Source: RHKX01 sp963820055 (lineage in GTDB: Bacteria; Actinomycetota; Thermoleophilia; Solirubrobacterales; 70-9). Taken from it: a stretch of 64,000 bases of DNA. The stretch spans positions 303,905 through 367,904 of the forward strand of contig CAWFYJ010000001.1 of the NCBI GenBank assembly GCA_963820055.1, given 5' to 3'. Shown in pieces: positions 9,528 to 17,345 of this stretch; position 1 is the first letter of the stretch, and each line of letters opens with the position of its first letter. The translations under genes were made by a program, and so were the position numbers. Below the pieces are notes generated by a model. That model was not told where the DNA came from. It was given only the letters and a program-made list of their open reading frames with translations, and made no database searches.

Positions 9528-10306
9528 GAGAGCTCCGCTAGGCCCTCTTCGGGCGAGGAGGCCTGGGCGTGCAGGCGGGTCGGGATGCGGCCGGCGTGGC
9601 GGGCGGCCCAGCCGGCGGCGACGGCGTCGCGCATCGCTCCGGCCATGAGCGCCGGGTCGGCGGCGCGCGAGACGGCGCTGGCGAGGAGGACGCCGGAGCA
9701 GCCCAGCTCCATGGCGAGTGCGGCGTCGGAGGCCGTGCCGATTCCGGCGTCGAGGATCACTGGCACCCCGGCAGCCTCGACGATGATCCGGATGTTGTAC
9801 GGGTTGCGGATGCCGGCGCCGGAGCCGATCGGCGAGCCGAGCGGCATCACGGCGGCGCAGCCGATCGCCTCAAGGCGGCGGGCGAGCACCGGATCGTCGG
9901 TCGTGTAGGGGAGGACGGTGAATCCCTCGTCGACGAGCTGCTCGGCGGCCTCGACGAGCTCGGTGGCGTCGGGCAGGAGGGTGCGGTCGTCGCCGATCAC
10001 CTCGAGCTTGATCCAGTCGGTGCCGAACGCCTCGCGTGCCAGCCGGGCCGTGCGGACGGCGTCGCGGGCCGTGTAGCAGCCGGCCGTGTTGGGGAGGACG
10101 AAGAGCCCGAGCCGCTCGATCACGTCGAGCAGCGTCCCCTCCGACCCCGGGTCGACCCGGCGGAGGGCGACCGTGACGATCTCGGTCCCGGAGGCGACGA
10201 GCGCCCGCTCGAGGTCCTCGTGGGAGCGGAAGCCGCCGGTGCCGACGATCAGCCGAGAGCCCCAGTTGCGCCCACCGAGCTCGAACCCGCCCTCACTCGC
10301 CGTCAT
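9524..10306 (-). CDS. thiG: Thiazole synthase (ThiG)
   Basis: Condenses deoxyxylulose-5-phosphate, dehydroglycine and ThiS thiocarboxylate into the thiazole phosphate of thiamin. The 260-aa protein shows the family sequence RLIVGTGGF, VLPNTAGCYTARDAVRTARLARE, the active-site Lys in WIKLEVIGD, PLGSPIGSGAGIRN and VILDAGIGTASDAALAMELG. The start overlaps the thiS stop (ATGA) and its own stop overlaps the phosphatase start, so it sits in the middle of a tightly coupled operon. Confidence 0.97.
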   Translation of the reverse strand: MTASEGGFELGGRNWGSRLIVGTGGFRSHEDLERALVASGTEIVTVALRRVDPGSEGTLLDVIERLGLFVLPNTAGCYTARDAVRTARLAREAFGTDWIKLEVIGDDRTLLPDATELVEAAEQLVDEGFTVLPYTTDDPVLARRLEAIGCAAVMPLGSPIGSGAGIRNPYNIRIIVEAAGVPVILDAGIGTASDAALAMELGCSGVLLASAVSRAADPALMAGAMRDAVAAGWAARHAGRIPTRLHAQASSPEEGLAELS

Positions 10307-10515
10307 CGCGCCCCTCCCCCGATCGCCTCGACGACCTCGACCCGCTGGCCGGCCTCGAGCCGCGTCGTCGGCAGCTCGCCGCGAGGGACGACCTCGCCGT
10401 CGAGCGCGATCGCGATCCCGCGGCGCTCCGGGTCGATGCCGGCCGCCCGTGCGGCGTCGGCGACCGTCGCATCCTCGGCGAGATCGACCTCGCGGCCGTT
10501 CAGCTCGACGATCAT
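10303..10515 (-). CDS. thiS: Sulfur carrier protein ThiS, with extra residues after the Gly-Gly
   Basis: A 70-aa ubiquitin-like sulfur carrier: MIVELNGREVDLAEDATVAD at the N-terminus and VEVVEAIGGGAR at the end. ThiS is normally activated at a C-terminal Gly-Gly. Here three residues (Gly-Ala-Arg) follow the aligned GG, and they arise where the gene overlaps the thiG start. Either the tail is trimmed or the annotated end differs from the functional one. The ATG overlaps the thiO stop. Its position between thiO and thiG fixes the assignment despite the small size. Confidence 0.92.
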   Translation of the reverse strand: MIVELNGREVDLAEDATVADAARAAGIDPERRGIAIALDGEVVPRGELPTTRLEAGQRVEVVEAIGGGAR

Positions 10516-11663
10516 CGCGCTGCCCCGCTGGCCGCGAAGCGCGACGGCGAGAGCGCGGCGGCCGGCGCCGGCGCCGCCTCGCCCCGGAGCGCCGCTCCGA
10601 TCGCAGCCGCGGTGAAGGGCGCGAGCAGGACGCCGTTGCGGTGGTGCCCGCCGGCGATCAGCAGCCCCTCCACGCCCGCCTCGCCGATGACCGGCGCGTT
10701 GTCGGGGGTCGTCGGGCGCAGCCCGGCGCTGCATCCGACGAGCTCCAGCTCGGCGATCTCCGGCAGCGCCCGGTAGGCCTCGCGAAGCAGCTCGTAGACG
10801 CCGCCGGCGGTGACCCGGAGGTCGAACCCCCGGTCCTCGACGGTCGCCCCGACGACCACCTCGCCATTGGCCCGCGGGACGACGTAGACCCGCTCGCTGG
10901 CGATGATCCGCTCGCACGGCTCCTCCCCGCTCCGGGCCCGCAGCCTGATGATCTCGCCCTTCATGGGCCGGACCGGCACCTCGACGCCGGAGGGTGCGGC
11001 GGCCCCGATCCGCGCCCCGGCGGCGAGCAGCACCCGTCGGGCCTCCACCTCGGCATCGTCGACGGCGGCGCCGCGGACGGCCCCGGCGCCGTCGACGAGG
11101 ATGCCCGCGACGGTCCCCTGCACGATCCCGACGCCGTTCGCGTCGCACGCGACCCGGAGCGCCTCGAGGACGATCCGCGGGTCCACCTCAGCCTCGCCCG
11201 GAGCCTCGAACCCAGCGGCGACGTCGGTGGTCAGCCCCGGCTCGAGGCGGCGGCAGCCGCCGGCCGTCAGCCACTCCGAGTCGAGCCCGAGCTCGCCGTG
11301 GAGCTCATGGACACGGCGCAGCTCCGCCGCTTCATCGCGGTCGAGAGCGACGTGGACGGCGCCGCAGCGCCGATAGCCGACCGGCCTGCCGCTTTCGGCC
11401 TCGAGGGCCGCGGCGAACGCCGGCCAGCGCTCCGCCGAGTCGAGCGCCGCCGCGAGCAGCGCCTCCTCCCCCCAGCTCGCCTCGCCGACCGGGGCGATCA
11501 TCCCGGCCGCGACCTCGGACGCCCGCTCGGCCCGACCGGCATCGACGACCAGAACCTCGAGGCCGCCGCGCGCGGCCTCGAGCGCGCAAGAGAGGCCGAT
11601 CAGCCCGGCGCCGACGACGAGCAGGTCCGCTCCCCCGATTCGCCTCTGTTCCTCTCCGGCCAC
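10512..11663 (-). CDS. thiO: Glycine oxidase (ThiO)
   Basis: FAD-dependent oxidation of glycine to dehydroglycine for thiazole formation, the route used by aerobes in place of ThiH. The 383-aa protein starts with a Rossmann motif (LLVVGAGLIGLSCALEAARGG), has the DAO-type middle region (VRPMKGEIIRLR) and the C-terminal FAD-contacting segment CSAGLRPTTPDNAPVIGE followed by GGHHRNGVLLAP. The GTG start at 11663 lies about 45 nt after the TPP riboswitch core, making this the first gene of the operon thiO-thiS-thiG-phosphatase. Confidence 0.94.
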   Translation of the reverse strand: MAGEEQRRIGGADLLVVGAGLIGLSCALEAARGGLEVLVVDAGRAERASEVAAGMIAPVGEASWGEEALLAAALDSAERWPAFAAALEAESGRPVGYRRCGAVHVALDRDEAAELRRVHELHGELGLDSEWLTAGGCRRLEPGLTTDVAAGFEAPGEAEVDPRIVLEALRVACDANGVGIVQGTVAGILVDGAGAVRGAAVDDAEVEARRVLLAAGARIGAAAPSGVEVPVRPMKGEIIRLRARSGEEPCERIIASERVYVVPRANGEVVVGATVEDRGFDLRVTAGGVYELLREAYRALPEIAELELVGCSAGLRPTTPDNAPVIGEAGVEGLLIAGGHHRNGVLLAPFTAAAIGAALRGEAAPAPAAALSPSRFAASGAAR

Positions 11664-11706
11664 GCTACGAACTCGCCTCCAGTCGGTTGCCGGGGGGCGG
11701 GATCGT

Positions 11707-11795
11707 CCATCCCTGCGCCGGCACGACCCGGATCAGGTTCGGACGGTCGGCGGCGCCAGCCACCCTCTCAGCCGGTCGCTTCCGGCTCCCGTTGA
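11707..11795 (-). promoter_or_regulatory. TPP riboswitch (THI element) upstream of thiO
   Basis: On the minus strand the conserved THI-box parts occur in order: CGGGAGCC, then CGGCTGAGAGGG, then CCGTCCGAACCTGATCC, then GTGCCGGCGCAGGGATGG. These are the pyrimidine-sensor and pyrophosphate-sensor arms of the TPP aptamer. It lies between a presumed promoter near 11810 (TACGAT on the minus strand) and the thiO start. Thiamin pyrophosphate should therefore repress the four-gene operon, probably at translation or termination. The divergent thiE does not share the leader. Confidence 0.95.
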
Positions 11796-11857
11796 CAACC
11801 CGGATCGTAGCGCCGCCCGCCCCGTCGCCCGCGGGGGTTATCTACGCTTGCGACGCG

Positions 11858-12523
11858 ATGCCGCGCCCCACCGACAAGCTCGACGGATCCCACCTCTACT
11901 TCGTCTGCGAAGGCGGCGACGATCCGGAGGCGCTGGAATCGCTCCTCGAGGCCGCCCTCTCCGGGGGCGTCGACCTGATTCAGCTTCGCGACAAGGACGC
12001 CGACGACGACCGGATCCGCGCCGCCGCGCCGATCTTCCGCGCCGCCGCCGACCGCCACGATGCCCTCTTTCTGATCAACGACCGGCCCGACCTGGTCGCC
12101 GAGTGCGCGGCGGATGGCGTCCACGTCGGCCAGGACGACACGCCCGTCGCCGAGGCGAGGCGGCTGGCCGGGCCGGATGCGCTCGTCGGTCTCTCGACCC
12201 ATTCCTCCGAGCATCTCGAGGCCGCACACGAGGCGGAGGACGACGCCCGCCCCGACTACATCAGCGTCGGCCCCATCTGGGCCACGCCGACCAAGCCCGG
12301 CCGCCCCGCCGCGGGCGTCGAGTACGTCGAGCTCGCCGCCGCCCGTTCGGCCCTGCCCTGGTTCGCGATCGGCGGGATCGAGCCCGGCAACCTCGCGGTC
12401 GTGATCGCCGCCGGCGCCCGCCGCGTCGTCGTCGTCCGCGCAATCCGCGACGCCGAGGAGCCGGAGGCCGTCGCGGCGAGCCTCAAGAAGGCCCTCGAGA
12501 CCTTCGACCAGGTCCGGCCGTGA
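11858..12523 (+). CDS. thiE: Thiamine-phosphate synthase (ThiE)
   Basis: Joins HMP pyrophosphate and thiazole phosphate into thiamin monophosphate. The 221-aa TIM-barrel protein shows GGVDLIQLRDKDADD, LFLINDRPDLVAECAADGVHVGQDD, GLSTHS, YISVGPIWATPTKPGRPAAG (pyrophosphate loop with TPTK) and AIGGIEPGNLAVVIAAGARRVVVVRAI. ATG 11858 is chosen; a TACGCT box at 11843-11848 places transcription initiation close to it. It is divergent from the riboswitch operon. The stop overlaps the GTG of the next gene. Confidence 0.95.
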   Translation: MPRPTDKLDGSHLYFVCEGGDDPEALESLLEAALSGGVDLIQLRDKDADDDRIRAAAPIFRAAADRHDALFLINDRPDLVAECAADGVHVGQDDTPVAEARRLAGPDALVGLSTHSSEHLEAAHEAEDDARPDYISVGPIWATPTKPGRPAAGVEYVELAAARSALPWFAIGGIEPGNLAVVIAAGARRVVVVRAIRDAEEPEAVAASLKKALETFDQVRP

Positions 12524-13146
12524 GCAGTCGCGAGCGCAAGCGCGCCGAGCGTCGCAAGCGCAAGGGCCGCAGCAGCGCCTTCCCCGGCGGGGAGGAGGAC
12601 GCGGCGAACGGCTCCGTCCCCGGCGACGCGATCGGCGCCCCTGGTGAGCCGTCCGCGACCGATCTCGCCGCCGCCGCCGAGGCGCGCGGTCCGAGCCGCT
12701 CGGAGATCAAGAACCAGCAGGCCCGCGAGGCGCTGGAGCCGCTCGAGGAGGGCGAGCGCCCGCTCGTCGTCACGATCGGCGCTGTCCTCTCACTGTTGAT
12801 CGCCGCGAGCATCGTCATCGCCTGGCTCGCCGGCGTCGAGGTGCAGGTCGGCAACACCGACATCGAGGAGCGCCCGAGCGCCTTCCAGGTCTTCCCGCCG
12901 GCGATCCTCTTCGCGGTGATGGGTGCGGGCATGCTCGGCTCCCGCTACTGGGCGGTGCTCGGGTTCCAGGCGATCATGGCGATCATCATGATCGGCGCCT
13001 TCATCACGCTGATTGCGGCCACGTCCATCTTCCAGGCGCTCTCGACGTTCCTCGTACTGGCGATTGCGGCAACCCTTTTCTGGTTCACCGTCAAGGCGCT
13101 GGCCCGGATCCAGATGCCCTCCCCGGACGGCCGCGACGGCCTCTGA
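12520..13146 (+). CDS. Integral membrane protein of unknown function, coupled to thiE
   Basis: A 208-aa protein starting at a GTG that overlaps the thiE stop. The N-terminal 75 residues are hydrophilic and charged (RERKRAERRKRKGR, then acidic stretches). Four hydrophobic segments follow, beginning near LVVTIGAVLSLLIAA, VFPPAILFAVMG, WAVLGFQAIMAII and FLVLAIAATLFWF. I do not recognise a named family. The overlap suggests coexpression with thiE, but a transport role for thiamin would be speculation. A CGCCCCGGGGCG palindrome at 13151-13162 after the stop may act as terminator. Confidence 0.75.
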   Translation: MSSRERKRAERRKRKGRSSAFPGGEEDAANGSVPGDAIGAPGEPSATDLAAAAEARGPSRSEIKNQQAREALEPLEEGERPLVVTIGAVLSLLIAASIVIAWLAGVEVQVGNTDIEERPSAFQVFPPAILFAVMGAGMLGSRYWAVLGFQAIMAIIMIGAFITLIAATSIFQALSTFLVLAIAATLFWFTVKALARIQMPSPDGRDGL

Positions 13147-13190
13147 TTCGCGCCCCGGGGCGGCGGCGAAGCTGATGTAGAGTCGCCCGC

Positions 13191-14561
13191 ATGGCTGAAT
13201 CCACTTATGACCTGATCGTCGTCGGCACCGGACCCGGGGGCTACCACGCCGCCGTTCGCGCGGCCCAGCTCGGGCTCAAGACCGCTGTCGTCGAGAAGGA
13301 CGAGACCGGCGGTCGCTGCCTCAACTACGCCTGCATCCCCGCGAAGACGCTCCTCCGCACCGCCGAGATCTACGAGCAGGCCAAGAACGGCGAGTCGATC
13401 GGCATCGTCGCCGACAACATCACGATCGACATGGGCAAGCTCCACGAGCGCCGCGAGGAGGTCCGCAAGGGCCTGACCGGCGGCGTCGCCGGCCTCTTCA
13501 AGAACCACAAGATCGAGCAGATCTCCGGCGAGGGCTCGCTGACCGCCGACGGCAACGTCAAGGTCGGCGACGACGTCTACGAGGCCAAGAACGTGATCCT
13601 CGCGACCGGCTCCGTCGCGCTGCCGATTCCCGGCACTGAGTTCGGCGGCCGGATCCTCGACACCTGGGGCGCCTGGTCGCTGCCGGAGCTGCCGGAAACG
13701 CTGGCCGTCGTCGGCGCCGGCGCGTCCGGGGCCGAAATCGCCTCCGCCTACGCCCGCTTCGGGACGAAGGTGACGCTGCTCGAGATGCTCGACCAGATCC
13801 TCCCCGCCGAGGACAAGGACATGGCTCGAGTCGTCGAGCGCGCCTTCAAGAAAGAGGGCATCGAGATCGTGACCGGCGCCCGCGTCGAGAACGTCGAGGC
13901 GGGCTCCGACTCCGTCAAGTTCAGCTACGGCGACCAGTCCGCCGAGGTCGACTACCTCGTCATCGCCGGCGGCCGCGGCGCCGACGTCTCCGCACTCGGC
14001 CTCGACGAGGCCGGTCTGAAGCTCGGCGACGAGGGCAAGATCGAGGTCGACGACTCCCAGAAGACCTCGGTCGACGGCATCTATGCGATCGGCGACCTCA
14101 CCCCCGGCCCCGCGCTCGCGCACAAGGCGCAGGAGGAGGGCATCGTCGCCGCCGAGGCCATCGCCGGCCAGGAGATCCACCCGGTCGACCGCGACGCCAT
14201 CCCCGGCGCCACCTTCTGCCACCCCCAGGTCGGCAGCGTCGGCCTGACCGAGGCGCAGGCCAAGGAGGCCGGCCACGAGGTCAAGACCGCCAAGTTCAAG
14301 CTCGGCGGCGTCGGCGCCGGCTCGGTCTACGACGACCGTGACGGCATGGTCAAGCTCGTCGTCGACTCGAAGTACGGCGAGATCCTCGGCGCCCACATCG
14401 TCGGCAACCGGGCCTGCGACATGATCGCCGAGCTCGTCGCCGTCAAGGACCTCGAGGGCGGCTACCAGGAGCTCCAGCGCATCATCCACCCGCACCCGAC
14501 GATCTCCGAGGCCATCCCCGAGGCGGCGCGAGCGATCGACAAGTGGGCCATCCACGCCTAG
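13191..14561 (+). CDS. lpdA: Dihydrolipoyl dehydrogenase (E3)
   Basis: FAD-dependent re-oxidation of dihydrolipoyl groups of 2-oxoacid dehydrogenases. The 456-aa protein has the FAD Rossmann motif VVGTGPGGYHAAVRAAQLG and redox disulfide CLNYAC in GGRCLNYACIPAKTLL (usual form GGTCLNxGCIPSK, so Tyr-Ala and Ala are variant). It also has the NAD-binding GAGASGAEIASAYARFG, the second FAD motif GIYAIGDLTPGPALAHKA and the catalytic HPHPTISEAIPEAA near the C-terminus. A TAGAGT box at 13178-13183 lies 7 nt before the ATG, indicating a leaderless transcript. It probably serves the PDH complex at 17.3-21 kb. Confidence 0.96.
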   Translation: MAESTYDLIVVGTGPGGYHAAVRAAQLGLKTAVVEKDETGGRCLNYACIPAKTLLRTAEIYEQAKNGESIGIVADNITIDMGKLHERREEVRKGLTGGVAGLFKNHKIEQISGEGSLTADGNVKVGDDVYEAKNVILATGSVALPIPGTEFGGRILDTWGAWSLPELPETLAVVGAGASGAEIASAYARFGTKVTLLEMLDQILPAEDKDMARVVERAFKKEGIEIVTGARVENVEAGSDSVKFSYGDQSAEVDYLVIAGGRGADVSALGLDEAGLKLGDEGKIEVDDSQKTSVDGIYAIGDLTPGPALAHKAQEEGIVAAEAIAGQEIHPVDRDAIPGATFCHPQVGSVGLTEAQAKEAGHEVKTAKFKLGGVGAGSVYDDRDGMVKLVVDSKYGEILGAHIVGNRACDMIAELVAVKDLEGGYQELQRIIHPHPTISEAIPEAARAIDKWAIHA

Positions 14562-14977
14562 ACGACAACCGGCGCCTGCTGCGGGCGCGCGACCTGATCG
14601 ACCGCTGCTACGCCGAGGCCCTCGACGTCGAGGCACTGGCGCGCTCGGCCCACGTCTCACGCGCCCACTTCATCCGCAGCTTCCGCGGGGCGTTCGGCGA
14701 GACGCCGCACCGCTACCTGCAGCGCCGCCGGATCGAGCGGGCGATGACGCTCCTGCGCGAAGGCGATACGCCGATCACCGACATCTGCCTCGAGGTCGGA
14801 TTCGTCAGCCTCGGCTCCTTTTCGAAGACCTTCGCCGAGATCGTCGGCTGCAGCCCGAGCGCGTACCGGCAGCGCAACCGGCCGCTGGAACGGTCGCGGG
14901 TGCCCGCCTGCGTGACCCGGGCGTGGACGCGGCCATCGAGCACTTTTCGAGAAGCGGGGCGGCCCACACAGGGCTAG
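14543..14977 (+). CDS. AraC-type HTH regulator, paired with VOC protein
   Basis: About 100 residues form a two-HTH AraC/XylS DNA-binding domain: DVEALARSAHVSRAHFIRSFRGAFGETPHRYLQRRRIERAMTLL split over both helices, then ITDICLEVGFVSLGSFSKTFAEIVGCSPSAYR. There is no N-terminal sensor domain. The GTG start at 14543 overlaps lpd by 19 bases; a start slightly downstream is possible. The next gene is a VOC protein 9 bases on. A stand-alone AraC domain followed by a glyoxalase-like gene is a common actinobacterial pair, suggesting the regulator controls that neighbour. Confidence 0.85.
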   Translation: MGHPRLDDNRRLLRARDLIDRCYAEALDVEALARSAHVSRAHFIRSFRGAFGETPHRYLQRRRIERAMTLLREGDTPITDICLEVGFVSLGSFSKTFAEIVGCSPSAYRQRNRPLERSRVPACVTRAWTRPSSTFREAGRPTQG

Positions 14978-14986
14978 GTTGAACCC

Positions 14987-15454
14987 ATGATCGATTCCAT
15001 CTCACACGCAAGCATCTATGTCACCGACCAGGACGCCGCCGTCGACTTCTACGTCGGCAAACTCGGACTAGAGGTCCGCACCGACGTCGAAATGGGGCCG
15101 ATGCGGTGGCTGACCGTCGCCGTACCGGGACAGGAGGGTTTCCAGATCCTCCTCGAGGCACCCGTCGAGGCGTTCATCGGCGCGGAGTCCGTCGCCGAGA
15201 TCGAGTCGCTCCTCAGCAAGGGCGGGATGGGCCTCGGCTTCGTCCTAACGACCGACGACTGCCGGAAGACGTTCGCGGAGCTCGTCGAGAAGGGCGTCGA
15301 CATCATCGATGAGCCCGTCGACCGCTTCTACGGAACCGACTGCGCGATCCGCGATCCGTTCGGCAACCACATCCGGATCACCGAGCCCCGCGACCCCGCC
15401 GACTGGGACGAGCCGAGCTGGGAGGCGTCGCAGGCCGGCAACCCGCCGGACTGA
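14987..15454 (+). CDS. VOC (glyoxalase/bleomycin-resistance) family protein
   Basis: A 155-aa vicinal-oxygen-chelate fold protein. It has two beta-alpha-beta-beta-beta modules, beginning SISHASIYVTDQDAAVDFYVGKLG and, in the second half, GFVLTTDDCRKTFAELVEKGVD, then DCAIRDPFGNHIRITEP. The Glu/His metal-site pattern is partly visible (H near the N-terminus, E in EP). A TAGGTT box at 14975-14980 lies 6 nt before the ATG, so it may be transcribed alone as a leaderless mRNA as well as with the AraC gene. Substrate unknown. Confidence 0.88.
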   Translation: MIDSISHASIYVTDQDAAVDFYVGKLGLEVRTDVEMGPMRWLTVAVPGQEGFQILLEAPVEAFIGAESVAEIESLLSKGGMGLGFVLTTDDCRKTFAELVEKGVDIIDEPVDRFYGTDCAIRDPFGNHIRITEPRDPADWDEPSWEASQAGNPPD

Positions 15455-15474
15455 GGGCGAATATCGTCAGGGGC

Positions 15475-16196
15475 GTGAACCCCGGCGATGACGCAAAGCC
15501 CAGCCCCCAGCTGGGGGAAACACACATGTCATCCCGTCCCGTTCCACCGCGCCAACCGGTGGAAGCGGACGCGAAGCGGAGCATTCCACCGGAGTCATCT
15601 GACCCCGGGGTCATCCTTTCTACTTTGACCTGGGCTCCCCGTACGCCTACCTCTCCGCCGAGCGGATCAGCCGCCTGTTCGCCGACGCCGAGCTGGCGCA
15701 GCCGGAGTGGAAGCCGGTCCTGCTCGGTGGCCTGTTCGCCCGCTTCGATCGCGGGTCGTGGGCGGAGACCGACGCCCGCGAGGCCGGGATGCGCGAGGTC
15801 GAACGACGCGCCCAGTCGCAGGCCGTACAGCCGATCCGCTGGCCCGAGCCGTGGCCCGGCGACATGCTCTACGCGATGCGGGTCGCGACTTATGCGAAGT
15901 CGATCGGCCGGACCGTCTCGTTCGCGCTTGCGGCGTTCCGGCAGGCGTTCGCCGGCGGCCGCGATCTCAGCGACCCAGACAACGTGGCGATCGCGGCGGC
16001 CGCCTGCGAGCTGCATCCGAACGCGATCGCCAAGGCCGCCGGGAGCGCTTCAGTGAAGTCGCGGCTGCGCGAGGAGACCGACCGGGCCGGCGACCGCGGC
16101 GTCACGGGCGTTCCCAGCATCGTCGTCGGCGACGAGGTCTTCTGGGGCGACGATCGCCTCGAAGACGCGGTCGCCGCGGCACAGCGCCTCGGTTGA
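15475..16196 (+). pseudogene. DsbA-family / 2-hydroxychromene-2-carboxylate isomerase-like gene with disrupted 5' end
   Basis: From 15618 the sequence encodes an intact DsbA-like thioredoxin-fold protein of the HCCA-isomerase type: FYFDLGSPYAYLSAERI, then PEWKPVLLGGLF, and near the C-terminus DRGVTGVPSIVVGDEVFWGDDR. In that frame a TGA lies at 15600-15602 and no start codon separates it from FYFDL. A good leaderless promoter and start (TATCGT 15462-15467, GTG 15475) do exist upstream. Between them is a palindrome-rich block (15486-15608), and the frame is shifted relative to the GTG. The gene is therefore either interrupted or affected by an indel. Translation from ATG 15789 would give a 135-aa product lacking the active-site strand. 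Confidence 0.7.
15486..15608. repeat. Palindrome-rich 123-bp block with flanking ACCCCGG direct repeats (possible MITE-like insertion)
   Basis: ACCCCGG occurs at 15479-15485 and again at 15602-15608, bounding a 123-bp unit. Inside are the palindrome CCCCCAGCTGGGGG (15504-15517), an inverted repeat TTCCACCG/CGGTGGAA (15542-15549 with 15557-15564) and another GGTGGAA...TTCCACC pair. The right border forms the perfect palindrome TGACCCCGGGGTCA at 15600-15613. The block sits between a promoter plus start codon and the conserved body of a DsbA-family gene. This suggests a small inserted repeat; no transposase is present. Confidence 0.4.
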
Positions 16197-16250
16197 GGTC
16201 CGCCGCACCGTCCATTGACCCGCGCCGCCCCGCCCTGAGAGGGTGTCGTG

Positions 16251-16910
16251 ATGAGCGCCTCCCGTGAGAGACCGCGGTCGCGGGTCAACCGCGTGCCCGA
16301 CCGAGCCGACTACGACCTCGAGACCGTCGGGGAGATCCTCGATGCGACGACCGTCTGCCACGTCGCCCTGGTCGACGACCGCGGCTTCCCGGTCGTCATC
16401 CCGACCCTGCACGCCCGCGACGGCTCGACCCTCTACCTCCACGGCTCATCCGCCAGCCGCCTGTTCCGGAGCGCCGCCACCAGGGAGGTCTGCGTCAGCG
16501 CGACGACCGTCGACGGCCTCGTACTCGCACGTTCGGTGTTCCACCACTCGGTCAACTACCGGTCGGTCGTGCTGTTCGGCAGCCCCGAGCGGATCGAGGA
16601 CGCGGACGAGAGGAACGAGGCGCTCCGCGCCTTCACGGACAAGTTGATCCCGGGCCGCTGGGAAGACGCCCGCCAGCCCGCCCCGCAGGAGCTGAAGGCG
16701 ACGGCGGTCCTGCGGATGCCGATCGAGGAGGCGACGGCGAAGGTCCGGACCGGCGGCGCGGTCGACGAGCCGGAGGACTACGAGCTGCCGATCTGGGCGG
16801 GCACGGTGCCGCTGCGCACGGTCGCGGGCGACCCGATCCCCGACGACCGCCTCCTCGACGGCCTCGCGGAGCCGGACTACGTCGCCGAGTACCGGCGCGC
16901 CCGCTCGTAG
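16251..16910 (+). CDS. Pyridoxamine 5'-phosphate oxidase family (flavin-binding) protein
   Basis: A 219-aa split-barrel FMN-binding type protein: TVCHVALVDDRGFPVVIPTLHARDGSTLYLHGSSAS is the family N-terminal beta barrel (Pyridox_ox_2 type). It is followed by VCVSATTVDGLVLARSVFHHSVNYRSVVLFG. The ATG at 16251 directly follows an in-frame GTG at 16248, and either may be used. Members bind FMN or F420 and are often resistance or detoxification proteins of unknown substrate. It stands alone between the DsbA-like locus and a VOC gene. Confidence 0.85.
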   Translation: MSASRERPRSRVNRVPDRADYDLETVGEILDATTVCHVALVDDRGFPVVIPTLHARDGSTLYLHGSSASRLFRSAATREVCVSATTVDGLVLARSVFHHSVNYRSVVLFGSPERIEDADERNEALRAFTDKLIPGRWEDARQPAPQELKATAVLRMPIEEATAKVRTGGAVDEPEDYELPIWAGTVPLRTVAGDPIPDDRLLDGLAEPDYVAEYRRARS

Positions 16911-16939
16911 GTGGTGCCGACCGGCGATATGGTGGCCGC

Positions 16940-17293
16940 ATGATCGAGAAACTTGATTTCATCGGCGTCCCGTCGCAGGACGCAGACCGTGCAAGGGCCT
17001 TCTACGTCGAGACGCTGGGACTTCGTCCCGATTCCAAATCGGACTACGAGTTCTGGGTCGGCGACACCTGCTTCGGCATCTGGGAGCCGGAGAAGATGGG
17101 GTTCGAGTTCGCGCCCTCGCGGAACGCCCACCCGGCGCTGCACGTCGACGACGTCGCGGCGACGCGTGCCGAGCTCGAGGCGAAGGGCGTCGAGTTCCTC
17201 GGCGACACGTTCGACACGGGCGTCTGCCACATGGCCCTCTTCCGCGATCCGGACGGCAACGATCTGATGCTCCATCACCGCTACGCGAACTAA
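16940..17293 (+). CDS. VOC family protein
   Basis: A 117-aa glyoxalase-fold protein: KLDFIGVPSQDADRARAFYVETLGLRPD at the start, then HPALHVDDVAATRAELEAKGVEFLGD, and MALFRDPDGNDLMLHHRY at the end. This matches the usual single-domain VOC length. A TATGGT box at 16928-16933 lies 6 nt before the ATG, predicting leaderless transcription. Function unknown; possibly detoxification or dioxygenase-like. Confidence 0.88.
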   Translation: MIEKLDFIGVPSQDADRARAFYVETLGLRPDSKSDYEFWVGDTCFGIWEPEKMGFEFAPSRNAHPALHVDDVAATRAELEAKGVEFLGDTFDTGVCHMALFRDPDGNDLMLHHRYAN

Positions 17294-17345
17294 CCGCACC
17301 GTCGCCACGGTTGGCCACCGTCGCCCTTGGGTAAGGTGACGGTGG

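Noticed and set aside
11792..11797. TTGACA as a -35 box for thiE
   Set aside because: No -10-like hexamer lies at 16-18 bp; the sequence is part of the riboswitch 5' edge on the other strand.
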